Part shown: positions 36,103 to 45,216 of the stretch, piece after piece
Layout: every line of letters starts with the position of its first letter
Position numbering within the stretch: position 1 is the stretch's first letter
Source of the DNA: Thermomonas sp.
GTDB taxonomy: Bacteria > Pseudomonadota > Gammaproteobacteria > Xanthomonadales > Xanthomonadaceae
Reading direction: 5' to 3'
Assembly (NCBI RefSeq): GCF_029945965.1
Contig: NZ_JAQSDO010000020.1
Coordinates: 329,007-393,006, forward strand
Length of the DNA stretch: 64,000 nt
Position numbers and translations under genes: made by a program
The notes under the pieces: model-generated
What the model saw: the letters and a program-made list of their open reading frames with translations, nothing else
The model's database searches: none
Told to the model about the DNA's origin: nothing

Positions 36103-36675
36103 GTGCACTCGAACACGCAGGACCCTCACCGCTCCGTTGGGCGCGCAACTTTGATCCGCCGCGCCATCGCCGATGACGCATCCACGCTGGCCGAACTCGG
36201 CCGGGTGACTTTCATCGACGCCTTCGGCCATCTGTACACGCCGGAAGATTTGCAGGCCTTCATCGAAGACAGTCATTCGGTTGCCGCGTACGCGCGGGCG
36301 CTGGCGAACCCGGATTACGCGTTGTGGCTGGCCGTGCGCGATGGCGTGGCGGTCGGTTATGCGCAAGCGGGGCCGTGCGGACTTCCGCATGCTGAAGTGC
36401 AACCCGGCGATGGCGAACTCAAACGCCTGTATCTCTTGCGCTCGGCGCAGAACGGTGGCGTTGGCGTGGCCCTGCTGCAGGTCGCGCTGGATTGGCTGGA
36501 ACGTGATGGCCCGCGCACGTTGTGGATCAGCGTGTGGTCGGAAAACTACGGTGCGCAACGCTTCTACGGGCGTCACGGGTTCGAACACGCTGGCGAATAC
36601 GCGTTCATCGTCGGTAAGCAGCGCGACCGCGAATTCATGTACCGGCGCAAGCCCGCGGAAAAGGGGTCAGAGTGA
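36103..36675 (+). CDS. GNAT-family N-acetyltransferase with repeat-derived C-terminus
   Basis: A 190-residue acetyltransferase. The GNAT fold shows TLIRRAIADDASTLAELG at the start, YTPEDLQAFIED, the acetyl-CoA loop region RSAQNGGVGVALLQVALDWLE (motif A, although the usual Q/RxxGxG/A is QNGGVG), and VWSENYGAQRFYGRHGFEHAG (motif B). The GTG start at 36103 lies ten bases after AGGAG. The last five residues (EKGSE) and the stop are part of an 83-bp inverted-repeat element, and the same tail ends ruvB. The substrate is unknown. Confidence 0.83.
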   Translation: MHSNTQDPHRSVGRATLIRRAIADDASTLAELGRVTFIDAFGHLYTPEDLQAFIEDSHSVAAYARALANPDYALWLAVRDGVAVGYAQAGPCGLPHAEVQPGDGELKRLYLLRSAQNGGVGVALLQVALDWLERDGPRTLWISVWSENYGAQRFYGRHGFEHAGEYAFIVGKQRDREFMYRRKPAEKGSE

Positions 36676-36741
36676 CAACCTGCCGACCATGCATGACCTT
36701 TGCGAGATTCCTGGTCAGGAAATTTCACTCTGACCCCTTTT
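36659..36741. repeat. 83-bp inverted-repeat element, copy 1
   Basis: The element starts with AAAAGGGGTCAGAGTGA (36659-36675) and ends with the exact inverse TCACTCTGACCCCTTTT (36725-36741), with a partly complementary 49-base interior containing CTGCCGACCAT and TCAGGAAA. It has the same length and termini as the copy at 42366. Its left end supplies the last codons and stop of the GNAT gene. It looks like a non-autonomous, REP- or MITE-type repeat. Confidence 0.85.
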
Positions 36742-36751
36742 CAACTCAGAA

Positions 36752-37390
36752 ATGAGCAATCGCGTCCTGCTGGTGCATGGGCTGTGGATGCGCAGCTTCA
36801 GCATGCTGTGGCTGGCCAACCGGCTGCGCGGGCAGGGATTCGATACCGAGTTGTTCGGTTATTACAGCCTGCTGCAGGACACCGATGAGATCATCGCGCG
36901 GCTTGCAGGTGCGTTGCAGGAACATCCAGGTTCGCATGTCGTGGCGCACAGTCTGGGCGGCTTGCTCAGCCTGCGGGCTGCCGAGCAGGTGGGGGTTGAA
37001 AACATCGGTCGCATCGTCTGCCTGGGCTCGCCTCTTGCCGGCAGCCAGGCCGCGGCCAGCATCGTGTCGAAAATTCCTGCAGGCGCCACCCTGGTTGGCC
37101 ACAACCGGGCGCTGCTGGCGGCAGGCATCGGCCAAATCCCGGCCGGCCTGCAGGTCGGGGCGGTCGCTGGTTGTGTGCCGCGCGGCCTCGGCGGTGTGGT
37201 CGCGCACTTCGCCTGTGAGCATGACGGCACCGTGGCCATCCCCGAAACGCGGGTGCCCGGCCTCACCGACCATGTGGTGGTGCATGCCAGCCATACCGGC
37301 TTGTTGTTTTCCGATGCGGCGGCGCACAGGACCACGGAATTCCTGCGTGAAGGCCGATTCGAGCACGCCGTCGAGGCAGGGGCCGTATAA
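36752..37390 (+). CDS. Alpha/beta-hydrolase
   Basis: A 212-residue alpha/beta-hydrolase of the lipase/esterase type. The oxyanion region is VLLVHGLWMRS, the nucleophile elbow is VVAHSLGGLLSL (Ser in GxSxG-like AHSLGG, about residue 67), a likely acid is Asp in CEHDGTVAIPE, and the catalytic His is in VVVHASHTGLLF near the end. No signal peptide, so it is cytosolic. The small size fits the group of short esterases similar to permease-associated or PGAP1-like hydrolases. It starts 11 bases after the 83-bp repeat and lies 35 bases before yebC. Substrate unknown. Confidence 0.85.
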   Translation: MSNRVLLVHGLWMRSFSMLWLANRLRGQGFDTELFGYYSLLQDTDEIIARLAGALQEHPGSHVVAHSLGGLLSLRAAEQVGVENIGRIVCLGSPLAGSQAAASIVSKIPAGATLVGHNRALLAAGIGQIPAGLQVGAVAGCVPRGLGGVVAHFACEHDGTVAIPETRVPGLTDHVVVHASHTGLLFSDAAAHRTTEFLREGRFEHAVEAGAV

Positions 37391-37425
37391 TCCGCGCCTT
37401 TCCTGTAACAAGCTGACTGATACGC

Positions 37426-38157
37426 ATGGGACGTGGTCCATCCATCGAAGGCCGCAAGAACGCGGTGGACGCCAAGCGCGGCAAGATCTTCACCAAAGTG
37501 ATCCGCGAGATCTCAGTGGCTGCGCGCGCTGGTGGTGGCGATCCCGCTGGCAACCCGCGCCTGCGTGGCGCAATCGACAAGGGCCTTTCGGTCAACATGA
37601 CCAGGGAAGTGATCGAGCGCGCGATCAAGAAAGCCACTGGCGAGCTTGAGGGAATCGAGTACGAGGAAATTCGCTACGAGGGCTATGCCCCCGGCGGCGT
37701 CGCGGTCATTGTTGATTGCCTGACCGACAACCGCGTGCGTACCGTGGCAGACGTCCGTCATGCCTTCGTCAAGTTCGGCGGCAACATGGGCACCGAAGGC
37801 TCCGTCGCCTTCATGTTCAACAAGCTGGGCGTGCTCAGCTTCGCGCCTGGTGCGGATGAGGACGCGATCACCGAGGCGGCAATCGAAGCCGGCGCCGACG
37901 ATGTGGTCGTGTATCCGGAAGATGGCGCCATCGACGTGCTGACCGCGCCAGATGCATTCGAAGCGGTCAAGGCGGCGATGCTGACTGCTGGTTTGACGCC
38001 GGACATCGCCGAGATCACCCTGCGCGCCGACAACGATATCGCGGTGGACGGCGATACCGCAGAACAAGTCCACAAGCTGCTGGCGTGGCTGGAAGACATG
38101 GACGACGTGCAGTCAGTCCACAGCAACGCCGAACTCGGAGACGGCGCCGGCGCCTGA
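37426..38157 (+). CDS. yebC: YebC/PmpR-family regulator
   Basis: A 243-residue protein of standard YebC length: [29 protein letters not shown], then [48 protein letters not shown] and [14 protein letters not shown]. YebC1-type proteins were described as DNA-binding regulators, and recent work on the family links them to relief of ribosome stalling at proline-rich sequences. The gene sits upstream of ruvC, the conserved position in gammaproteobacteria. Confidence 0.95.
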   Translation: MGRGPSIEGRKNAVDAKRGKIFTKVIREISVAARAGGGDPAGNPRLRGAIDKGLSVNMTREVIERAIKKATGELEGIEYEEIRYEGYAPGGVAVIVDCLTDNRVRTVADVRHAFVKFGGNMGTEGSVAFMFNKLGVLSFAPGADEDAITEAAIEAGADDVVVYPEDGAIDVLTAPDAFEAVKAAMLTAGLTPDIAEITLRADNDIAVDGDTAEQVHKLLAWLEDMDDVQSVHSNAELGDGAGA

Positions 38158-38183
38158 GTGCGCCATCATCGCCAACTGTCATC

Positions 38184-38720
38184 GTGACCCGCATCCTCGG
38201 CATTGACCCCGGTTCGCAGCGGACCGGCGTGGGCATCATTGATGTCGGCGCTGACGGCAAGGTCGTGCATGTGCACCACCAGCCGATCAATCTGCTGGGT
38301 GCCGAGTCTTTCCCGTTGCGCCTGCGCGTATTGCTGGACGGGCTGTGGGCGCTGATCGAGCAGTACAAGCCGGACGAAGTCGCGGTGGAACAGGTGTTCC
38401 TGTCCAACAACGCGATGTCCGCGCTCAAGCTCGGCCAGGCGCGTGGCGCGGCGATCGCCGCCTGCGTGGCGCGCGACCTGCCGGTCAGCGAATACGCGGC
38501 CAAGGAAATCAAATTGGGCCTGGTTGGCACCGGCGGCGCCGACAAGACCCAGGTACAACACATGGTCGGGATCATGCTGGGTTTACAAGGCAAGTTGCAG
38601 GCGGATGCGGCTGATGCGCTGGCGGTTGCCATCACGCATGCGCATGTCCGCGCGAGCGCCAACCGCCTAGGTGTTGCCGCGCGCACCGCATGGGGACGCA
38701 AGGGCAGGGGCACGCGATGA
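38184..38720 (+). CDS. ruvC: Holliday junction endonuclease RuvC
   Basis: A 178-residue resolvase. Start at GTG 38184: [19 protein letters not shown] holds the first catalytic Asp (residue 8), [23 protein letters not shown] the Glu, and [14 protein letters not shown] the C-terminal Asp pair. RuvC cuts four-way junctions in the RuvABC complex. It follows yebC by 26 bases and precedes ruvA by ten. Confidence 0.95.
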   Translation: MTRILGIDPGSQRTGVGIIDVGADGKVVHVHHQPINLLGAESFPLRLRVLLDGLWALIEQYKPDEVAVEQVFLSNNAMSALKLGQARGAAIAACVARDLPVSEYAAKEIKLGLVGTGGADKTQVQHMVGIMLGLQGKLQADAADALAVAITHAHVRASANRLGVAARTAWGRKGRGTR

Positions 38721-38730
38721 GGAGAGCGCG

Positions 38731-39318
38731 ATGATCGGACGATTGAAGGGTTTGTTGGTTCACAAGCAGCCGCCGTGGCTGGTCATTGATGTGCACGGCG
38801 TCGGTTACGAACTTGAAGCGCCGATGAGCACGTTCTACGATTTGCCTGAGGTCGGCCGCGAGATCGCACTGTTCACCCACTACGCGCAAAAGGAAGACAG
38901 CGTGTCGCTGTACGGCTTCTTGCGCGAGGGCGAGCGCCGCCTGTTCCGAGACGTGCAGAAGGTCAGCGGGATCGGCGCGAAGATCGCGTTGGCGGTGCTG
39001 TCGGGCACGTCGGTGGACGAATTCGCGCGACTGGTGCAGACCAGCGACGTCACCGCATTGACCCGGATCCCCGGCATCGGCAAGAAAACCGCCGAGCGCA
39101 TGGTAGTGGAATTGCGCGATCGCGCCGCGGATTTCAGCAGCGGCGGCTTGCCGGGTGCATCTGGAGTCCCGGGTGATCCGTTGTCCGAATCAATCAGCGC
39201 GCTGCAGACGCTGGGCTACAAACCTGCCGAAGCCGAACGCATGGCACGCAAGGCCTTCGCCGATGGCGACGATGCCGCCACCATCATCCGCAAAGCGCTA
39301 CAGTCCGCCCTCCGCTGA
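38731..39318 (+). CDS. ruvA: Holliday junction branch migration protein RuvA
   Basis: A 195-residue protein. The OB-fold start is [29 protein letters not shown], followed by two helix-hairpin-helix segments ([21 protein letters not shown] and [21 protein letters not shown]) and the C-terminal RuvB-binding domain ([24 protein letters not shown]). It binds the junction as a tetramer and loads RuvB. The usual partner ruvB is separated from it by kup. Confidence 0.96.
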   Translation: MIGRLKGLLVHKQPPWLVIDVHGVGYELEAPMSTFYDLPEVGREIALFTHYAQKEDSVSLYGFLREGERRLFRDVQKVSGIGAKIALAVLSGTSVDEFARLVQTSDVTALTRIPGIGKKTAERMVVELRDRAADFSSGGLPGASGVPGDPLSESISALQTLGYKPAEAERMARKAFADGDDAATIIRKALQSALR

Positions 39319-39340
39319 GTCCACAGGGGACCTCTGCGCA

Positions 39341-41251
39341 ATGTCAAAACCTCAATCCAATAGTACGCACGACGCGCAAGGCAACGGCAAGTCCGGCTTG
39401 CGCACGATGGTGCTGGGCGCGATCGGCGTGGTGTTCGGCGACATCGGCACTAGCCCGCTGTACACGTTGAAGGAAGCGTTCTCGCCGCATTTCGGCCTGG
39501 TGGGCAATCACGACACCATCCTCGGCATCCTGTCGCTGGTGTTCTGGGCGCTGATGATCGTGGTCACGATCAAGTACGTGACCATCATCATGCGCGCCGA
39601 CAACGAGGGCGAGGGCGGGATCATGGCGCTGATGGCGCTGGCCCAGCGGACCCTGCCAAAGGGCGGTCGATCGGCGTATATCGTCGGACTGCTTGGCATC
39701 TTCGGTGCATCGTTGTTCTTCGGCGATGGCGTGATTACGCCGGCCATGTCGGTGCTGAGCGCGGTCGAAGGCATGGGGGTCGCCGCCCCTCACATGCGTG
39801 CGTGGATCGTGCCGATCACGGTCGCAATCCTGATCGTGGTGTTCATGGCCCAGCGCTATGGCACGCAAAAAGTCGGCAAGGTGTTCGGCCCGATTACCCT
39901 GGTGTGGTTCATCTCGATCGCGGCGATCGGCGTGTACCACGTGCTCGACGCCCCCGAAGTGCTCAAGGCGTTCAATCCGTGGTGGGGCGTCAAGTTCTTC
40001 ATGACCCACGGCTGGCATTCACTGTTCATTCTGGGCGCAGTGGTGCTGGCGGTGACTGGCGGCGAGGCGCTGTATGCGGACATGGGTCACTTCGGGCCGA
40101 ATCCCATCCGCATCGGCTGGATGGCGGTGGTGTTGCCCAGCCTGATGCTCAACTACCTGGGTCAGGGCGCGCTGGTGCTGGAGCATCCGTCGGCAATAAA
40201 CAACCCGTTCTTCGAGGCAGTGCCCGAATGGGCGCTGGTCCCGATGGTCGTGCTGGCGACCATGGCCGCGGTGATCGCGTCCCAGGCAGTGATTACCGGA
40301 GCCTATTCGGTTGCGCGCCAGGCAATGCAGCTGGGCTACATCCCGCGCATGCAGATCAAGCACACCTCCAGTGACACCATCGGCCAGATCTATGTGCCGT
40401 ACATCAACTGGCTGCTGATGGTGCTGGTGCTGGCAGTGGTGCTGATCTTCCGCAGCTCCACCGCGCTGGCCACCGCATATGGCATTTCGGTATCAGGCAC
40501 CATGCTCATCGACACCTTGCTGCTGGCGCTGGTTGCGTGGACGCTATGGCCGGGATGGCGCAAGTGGGTACTGCCGCTGTGCGTGGTGTTCTTCATCGTC
40601 GATCTGGGCTTCGTGATCGCCAATGGCGCCAAGTTCTTCCATGGCGCGTGGTTTCCGATCGTGCTCGGCCTGCTGGTGTTCACCCTGCTGCGCACGTGGC
40701 GCCGTGGTCGCGAACTGCTGCACGATGAAGTTCGCAAGGAAGGCATCCAGCTGGACAGCTTCCTGCCCGGGTTGATGCTGGCGCCGCCGGTTCGCGTTCC
40801 CGGAACTGCGGTGTTCCTGACCGCAGACAAGGGTGTGGTGCCGCACGCGTTGCTGCACAACCTCAAGCACAACAAGGTGCTGCATGAGCGCAACGTATTC
40901 CTCACAGTGGTCACGCTGAACGTGCCGTATGCGGCCGCCAAACAACGGCTGGAGATTACAAGTATTGGCGATGCATTTTACCGCGTGGTGATTCGCTACG
41001 GTTTCATGGAAACGCCCGACGTGCCGCTGGCGCTGATGCGCAGCTGTGATGCCGGCGGCATCTATTTCGACCCGATGGACACGACTTATTTCGCCAGTCG
41101 CGAGACCATCATCGCCACCCCGCACCGGAACATGCCGGCCTGGCGCGACAAACTGTTCGCGATCATGCATCGCAACGCCGCGCCGGCAACCAGCTTTTTC
41201 CGCATTCCGGGCAACCGGCTGGTGGAACTGGGTTCGACGGTGGAAATTTGA
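39341..41251 (+). CDS. kup: Low-affinity potassium transporter Kup
   Basis: A 636-residue transporter of the KUP/HAK/KT family. It begins [30 protein letters not shown], the family signature, has 12 membrane helices to about residue 440 and a soluble C-terminal domain. It imports K+ with protons. The start at 39341 skips an unsupported upstream extension. It is inserted between ruvA (22 bases before) and ruvB (81 bases after), the arrangement also seen in related Xanthomonadaceae. Confidence 0.94.
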   Translation: MSKPQSNSTHDAQGNGKSGLRTMVLGAIGVVFGDIGTSPLYTLKEAFSPHFGLVGNHDTILGILSLVFWALMIVVTIKYVTIIMRADNEGEGGIMALMALAQRTLPKGGRSAYIVGLLGIFGASLFFGDGVITPAMSVLSAVEGMGVAAPHMRAWIVPITVAILIVVFMAQRYGTQKVGKVFGPITLVWFISIAAIGVYHVLDAPEVLKAFNPWWGVKFFMTHGWHSLFILGAVVLAVTGGEALYADMGHFGPNPIRIGWMAVVLPSLMLNYLGQGALVLEHPSAINNPFFEAVPEWALVPMVVLATMAAVIASQAVITGAYSVARQAMQLGYIPRMQIKHTSSDTIGQIYVPYINWLLMVLVLAVVLIFRSSTALATAYGISVSGTMLIDTLLLALVAWTLWPGWRKWVLPLCVVFFIVDLGFVIANGAKFFHGAWFPIVLGLLVFTLLRTWRRGRELLHDEVRKEGIQLDSFLPGLMLAPPVRVPGTAVFLTADKGVVPHALLHNLKHNKVLHERNVFLTVVTLNVPYAAAKQRLEITSIGDAFYRVVIRYGFMETPDVPLALMRSCDAGGIYFDPMDTTYFASRETIIATPHRNMPAWRDKLFAIMHRNAAPATSFFRIPGNRLVELGSTVEI

Positions 41252-41332
41252 GGCCGGGACAGCTTCCCGGATGACGGGGCTCACATCAGCGAGCCTTGCA
41301 TCCGCCAGCTTCGCATCAGCGATAATCACTGG

Positions 41333-42382
41333 ATGACCGACGACCGCATCATCGCCCCCGCCGCCACCCGCGACGACGACGCCGTGGAAGCCAGCATCCG
41401 CCCGCGCCGTCTGGACGAATATCTCGGCCAACAACCAGTGCGCGAGCAGATGGACCTCTATATCCAGGCTGCCAAGGGTCGCGGCGAAGCGCTCGATCAT
41501 GTGCTGATCTTCGGTCCGCCTGGCCTGGGCAAGACCACGCTCAGTCATGTGATCGCCAATGAGCTTGGGGTCAACCTGCGGGTGACGTCGGGGCCGGTGA
41601 TCGAACGGGCCGGTGACCTCGCCGCGCTGTTGACCAACCTGCAGCCATTCGATGTGCTGTTCATCGACGAGATCCATCGCCTGTCCCCGATCGTGGAAGA
41701 GGTGCTGTACCCGGCGATGGAGGACTACCAGATCGACATCATGATCGGCGAGGGGCCGGCCGCGCGTTCGATCAAGCTCGACCTGCCGCCATTCACCTTG
41801 ATCGGTGCAACCACGCGGGCTGGTCTGCTCACCGCGCCGCTGCGCGACCGCTTCGGGATTACCCAAAGGCTGGAGTTTTATTCGATCGAGGACCTGACCC
41901 GGATCGTGCGCCGTTCCGCGCAGATCCTCGGCATCAGCTGCGCAGCGGAAGGGGCCGGAGAGATTGCGCGGCGTGCGCGGGGCACTCCGCGGATTGCAAA
42001 CCGCCTGCTGCGACGAGTGCGCGATTACGCACAGGTCAAGGGCGATGGCACGATCGATGCCGGCACTGCGCGCGCGGCGATGGACATGCTGAAAGTCGAT
42101 CCCGAAGGCTTCGACGAACTCGACCGGCGCATGCTGGCGATCATCATCGATGCGTTCGATGGCGGCCCGGTCGGCGTGGAATCGCTGGCCGCGGCGTTGA
42201 GCGAGGAACGCGGCACGATTGAGGACGTGATCGAGCCCTACCTGATCCAGCAGGGCTACCTGGTGCGCAGCGCCCGTGGACGAATGGCCACCGCGCGTGC
42301 GTATCGGCACCTGGGCTTCAAGCCAAAGGCCAATACCAGTGGGATGGTTGAGGCGGAACGAGAGGAAAAGGGGTCAGAGTGA
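41333..42382 (+). CDS. ruvB: Holliday junction helicase RuvB with repeat-derived C-terminus
   Basis: A 349-residue AAA+ motor. [34 protein letters not shown] is the N-terminus, Walker A is [19 protein letters not shown], Walker B is [11 protein letters not shown], and the C-terminal winged helix starts at [42 protein letters not shown]. It drives branch migration with RuvA. The last five residues, EKGSE, and the stop lie inside the 83-bp repeat at 42366; the conserved family sequence ends before them, so the original C-terminus has been replaced or extended by the repeat. Confidence 0.96.
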   Translation: MTDDRIIAPAATRDDDAVEASIRPRRLDEYLGQQPVREQMDLYIQAAKGRGEALDHVLIFGPPGLGKTTLSHVIANELGVNLRVTSGPVIERAGDLAALLTNLQPFDVLFIDEIHRLSPIVEEVLYPAMEDYQIDIMIGEGPAARSIKLDLPPFTLIGATTRAGLLTAPLRDRFGITQRLEFYSIEDLTRIVRRSAQILGISCAAEGAGEIARRARGTPRIANRLLRRVRDYAQVKGDGTIDAGTARAAMDMLKVDPEGFDELDRRMLAIIIDAFDGGPVGVESLAAALSEERGTIEDVIEPYLIQQGYLVRSARGRMATARAYRHLGFKPKANTSGMVEAEREEKGSE

Positions 42383-42448
42383 ATTTTCTGCCGAGCATCT
42401 TTTCTCCATCCGGAATCTTCGTCAGAAAACTTCACTCTGACCCCTTTT
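42366..42448. repeat. 83-bp inverted-repeat element, copy 2
   Basis: The termini AAAAGGGGTCAGAGTGA (42366-42382) and TCACTCTGACCCCTTTT (42432-42448) are identical to those of copy 1. The interior also pairs: TTTTCTGCCGA near the left end against TCGTCAGAAAA near the right end, one mismatch. The left end overlaps the end of ruvB and gives its stop codon. The element ends 52 bases before ybgC. Confidence 0.88.
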
Positions 42449-42499
42449 CCGGGAACAACTCGTTCACTTACTGCGAAATCAGCCCTAGCCTTGTTTCCC

Positions 42500-42916
42500 A
42501 TGGCTGAGCACTTTTCCTGGCCCGTCCGGGTCTACTGGGAAGACACCGACGCAGGCGGCGTGGTGTACCACGCACGCTACCTCGCCTTCCTTGAACGCGC
42601 CCGCAGCGAATGGATGCGCACACGTGGTTTCGACCAGGAAACGATGCGCAGCCGCGACGACCTGGTGTTCGTGGTGCGGGCGATGCAGATCGACTTCCGT
42701 GCCCCGGCCCGGCTGGACGATCAGCTGCAAGTCAGCGTGAGCCTGCTTGAATGCCGCGGGGCCAGCTTCACCATGGCCCAGCAAATTTACCTTGGCGATG
42801 GACTGCTGATCGAGGCCAAGGTGCGCATCGCGGCGCTGCAAGCATCGAGCTTCCGCCCGCGTCCAATCCCGGAACCATTGAATTCCGAATTGAAATCACT
42901 TGTGGGGAGAGTTTGA
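42500..42916 (+). CDS. ybgC: Acyl-CoA thioesterase YbgC (Tol-Pal associated)
   Basis: A 138-residue hotdog-fold thioesterase with the YbgC active-site motif YWEDTDAGGVVYHARYLAFLERAR (catalytic Asp in DTDAGG). It is the first gene of the tol-pal operon, three bases before tolQ. YbgC acts on short- or long-chain acyl-CoA or acyl-ACP and interacts with phospholipid synthesis proteins in E. coli. The ATG at 42500 is preferred to an upstream TTG. Confidence 0.94.
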   Translation: MAEHFSWPVRVYWEDTDAGGVVYHARYLAFLERARSEWMRTRGFDQETMRSRDDLVFVVRAMQIDFRAPARLDDQLQVSVSLLECRGASFTMAQQIYLGDGLLIEAKVRIAALQASSFRPRPIPEPLNSELKSLVGRV

Positions 42917-42918
42917 GA

Positions 42919-43707
42919 ATGCCCGTGTCGACCATGCTGCAATCGCTGCCACAGGCATTGCCCGAAAATGCCGCCGCCAGCGCAGTGGAACTGGCAGACA
43001 GTGGCTCCCAGACCGCAGCCGCGCATGCCAACGGCGGCTTCGACATGGTCCAGCTGATCCTGCATGCCAGCCTGCCAGTACAGCTGGTGATGGTGCTGCT
43101 GCTGTTCGCGTCGCTGGCTTCGTGGCTGATTATTTTCCGCAAGAAGCGCATCCTCGACCGCGCCGAGCGCGAGGCTGACCGCTTCGAGGAACAATTCTGG
43201 TCCGGCGCAGAACTGACCAAGCTCTACGCCGGCGCCAGCGAGCGCAACCGTCAACTCGAAGGCCTGGAGGCGATCTTCGAAGGCGGCATGCGCGAGTTCA
43301 ATCGCATCCGCCAGCGCCGTGGCGTGGACGCGCGCATGCAACTGGAGGGCGCGCAGCGCGCGATGCGGGCTTCGACTTCGCGGGAACTCGATGGGCTGGA
43401 ACACAACCTGGAGTTCCTGGCCAGCGTCGGTTCGATCAGTCCCTACGTGGGCCTGTTCGGCACCGTGTGGGGCATCATGATTTCGTTCCAGGGCCTGGCC
43501 AACGTCAAGGAAGCGACCATTGCCACGGTCGCGCCCGGCATCTCCGAGGCGCTGATTGCAACGGCGATGGGCCTGTTCGCGGCGATCCCGGCGGTGTGGG
43601 CGTACAACCGCTTCGCCACCCGCGCCGAGCGCATGGCAGTGCGTTACGAAACATTCAGCGAGGAGTTCTCCTCGATCCTGCAGCGCCAAGCGCACACGGA
43701 CGATTGA
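42919..43707 (+). CDS. tolQ: Tol-Pal system proton channel subunit TolQ
   Basis: A 262-residue inner membrane protein of the TolQ/ExbB/MotA family. Three membrane segments: one near residue 50-70 (LVMVLLLFASLASWLIIF), one near 170-190 (LFGTVWGIMISFQGL) and one near 205-225 (ALIATAMGLFAAIPAVWAYN). The N-terminus is about 30 residues longer than E. coli TolQ. It forms the energy-transducing motor with TolR and TolA. Confidence 0.95.
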   Translation: MPVSTMLQSLPQALPENAAASAVELADSGSQTAAAHANGGFDMVQLILHASLPVQLVMVLLLFASLASWLIIFRKKRILDRAEREADRFEEQFWSGAELTKLYAGASERNRQLEGLEAIFEGGMREFNRIRQRRGVDARMQLEGAQRAMRASTSRELDGLEHNLEFLASVGSISPYVGLFGTVWGIMISFQGLANVKEATIATVAPGISEALIATAMGLFAAIPAVWAYNRFATRAERMAVRYETFSEEFSSILQRQAHTDD

Positions 43708-43714
43708 GGGCGCC

Positions 43715-44173
43715 ATGGCACTGAGCAGCCGCCGCCACCGCAGGAAGAAACTCAAGGCCGACATCAACGTCGTGCCCTACATCGACGTGATGCTGGTATT
43801 GCTGATCATCTTCATGGTCACCGCGCCGCTGCTCAATGTCGGCGTGGACGTGAACCTGCCGCAATCCGATGCCAAGCCGCTGGAGCAGAGCAAGCAGAAG
43901 CCCATCGTGGTGCAGGTTGCCAGCGATGGCACGTTGTCGCTGACCTATGAAGGCATGGATCGGCCGCAAGTGGTCAGCAAGGATGAATTGGTCGCCAAGG
44001 TCAGCGCGTTCATGGCGTCCGATCCGAAGTTGCCGGTGTACGTCGCTGGCGACCGCAGCGTGAATTACCAGACCGTGTACGAGGTGCTGTCCTTGTTGCA
44101 GACCAGGGCCAAGGTCAGCCGCGCCGGCCTGATGGGCGATCCTGTCCATCCCACGGACGCCAAGCGCAAGTGA
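43715..44173 (+). CDS. tolR: Tol-Pal system protein TolR
   Basis: A 152-residue protein. After a basic N-terminus (RRHRRKKLKADINVVPYIDVMLVLLIIFMV) the single membrane helix holds the essential proton-carrying Asp (IDVMLVLL, Asp24). The periplasmic domain is short. It completes the TolQ-TolR stator. tolQ is seven bases upstream. Confidence 0.95.
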   Translation: MALSSRRHRRKKLKADINVVPYIDVMLVLLIIFMVTAPLLNVGVDVNLPQSDAKPLEQSKQKPIVVQVASDGTLSLTYEGMDRPQVVSKDELVAKVSAFMASDPKLPVYVAGDRSVNYQTVYEVLSLLQTRAKVSRAGLMGDPVHPTDAKRK

Positions 44174-44224
44174 CATGGCGGGCATGAAGGCAGCGCATGC
44201 AGGCTTTGGCAGGAGCGCGCAGGC

Positions 44225-45124
44225 ATGAAGGAGACGCGCGCCGATACCAGGCTGGCCCTGGTGCAGGCCGCGGGCTTGCACATCTTGTTGTTCGCGCTGA
44301 TGTTCGCTGGCCTGCACTGGACCCGCAGCAACGTGGTCGAGCCGCCGCAGGGCGATGTAATCGAGGCCGACCTGATCGATCCATCCGCCCTTAGCGCGTC
44401 TATGCGGCGTGCCCTGCAACGCGATCCGAAAGTGTTGCCGGAACCGGTGGTCGAGCCAAAGCTGACACCACCCACGCCGGAGCCGCTTCCAGAACCCGTG
44501 GCAGACCAGATGCCACCGCCACCGGCAACGGTGCAAGAGCCGGACAAGGTCGACCAGGAAAAGGTCCAACGCGATGCGATCGCGCCCGACCCGGCAAAGG
44601 CGCTGCGCGAGCAGGAGGCCAAGCGCCGCCAGCAGCAGGTTGATCTGGATGCGCGGCAGCAGACCGAAATGGAGCGCCAGAAACAACTGCAGATCGCGGA
44701 AATCCGCAAACAGCGTGAGCAGGCGCAGCGTGAGTTGCGCCAGGCCGAACAACGCGCGCAGCAACTGGCCGATGCCAAGGCGCAACAGGTATCCGGCAGC
44801 AGCCAGGCGTCGCCACCGCCGGGCAACCGCGGGAAGGACGCGAGCCTGCTGGCCCAGTACACCACCGCGCTGCAACAGGCGATCGTGCGTCAGTGGACGC
44901 GGCCGGAATCGGTCGAGATCGGCCAGCGTTGCCGGATCTCCATCCGCCAACTGCCGGGCGGGGAAGTGGTGAAAGTGACGATTTCGCCAGACTGCCCCTT
45001 CGATGTGCTGGGTCGGCAATCGGTGGAACGGGCCGTGCTCAAGGCCTCGCCCTTGCCATATGCCGGCTTTGAGGATGTGTTCGACCGCACCCTTAACGTC
45101 AATTTCGTGGCGGAAGATCACTAA
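44225..45124 (+). CDS. tolA: Tol-Pal system protein TolA
   Basis: A 299-residue protein: N-terminal membrane helix (residues about 10-30), a Pro-rich stretch (PKVLPEPVVEPKLTPPTPEP), a long Gln/Arg/Glu/Ala coiled coil (about 110-190) and a C-terminal TonB_C-like domain (QYTTALQQAIVRQWTRPESVEIGQRC onward). It spans the periplasm and links TolQR to TolB and Pal. Shorter than E. coli TolA (421) because the coiled coil is shorter. Confidence 0.93.
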   Translation: MKETRADTRLALVQAAGLHILLFALMFAGLHWTRSNVVEPPQGDVIEADLIDPSALSASMRRALQRDPKVLPEPVVEPKLTPPTPEPLPEPVADQMPPPPATVQEPDKVDQEKVQRDAIAPDPAKALREQEAKRRQQQVDLDARQQTEMERQKQLQIAEIRKQREQAQRELRQAEQRAQQLADAKAQQVSGSSQASPPPGNRGKDASLLAQYTTALQQAIVRQWTRPESVEIGQRCRISIRQLPGGEVVKVTISPDCPFDVLGRQSVERAVLKASPLPYAGFEDVFDRTLNVNFVAEDH

Positions 45125-45216
45125 ACGTCGCGAGCTTCGGTTGGTCCGGCTGCGTTCATCCTTCGATCAGCCAGATCGGCGACCCTGTTCACCTTGCTGA
45201 CAGCATACGAGCGCCC

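Noticed and set aside
40544-42310. Long antisense frame across kup and ruvB
   Set aside because: Spans two well-supported genes and the gap between them. No signal for expression.
43655-45121. Antisense frame across tolR and tolA
   Set aside because: Shadow of low-complexity Gln/Arg/Ala coding in tolA.
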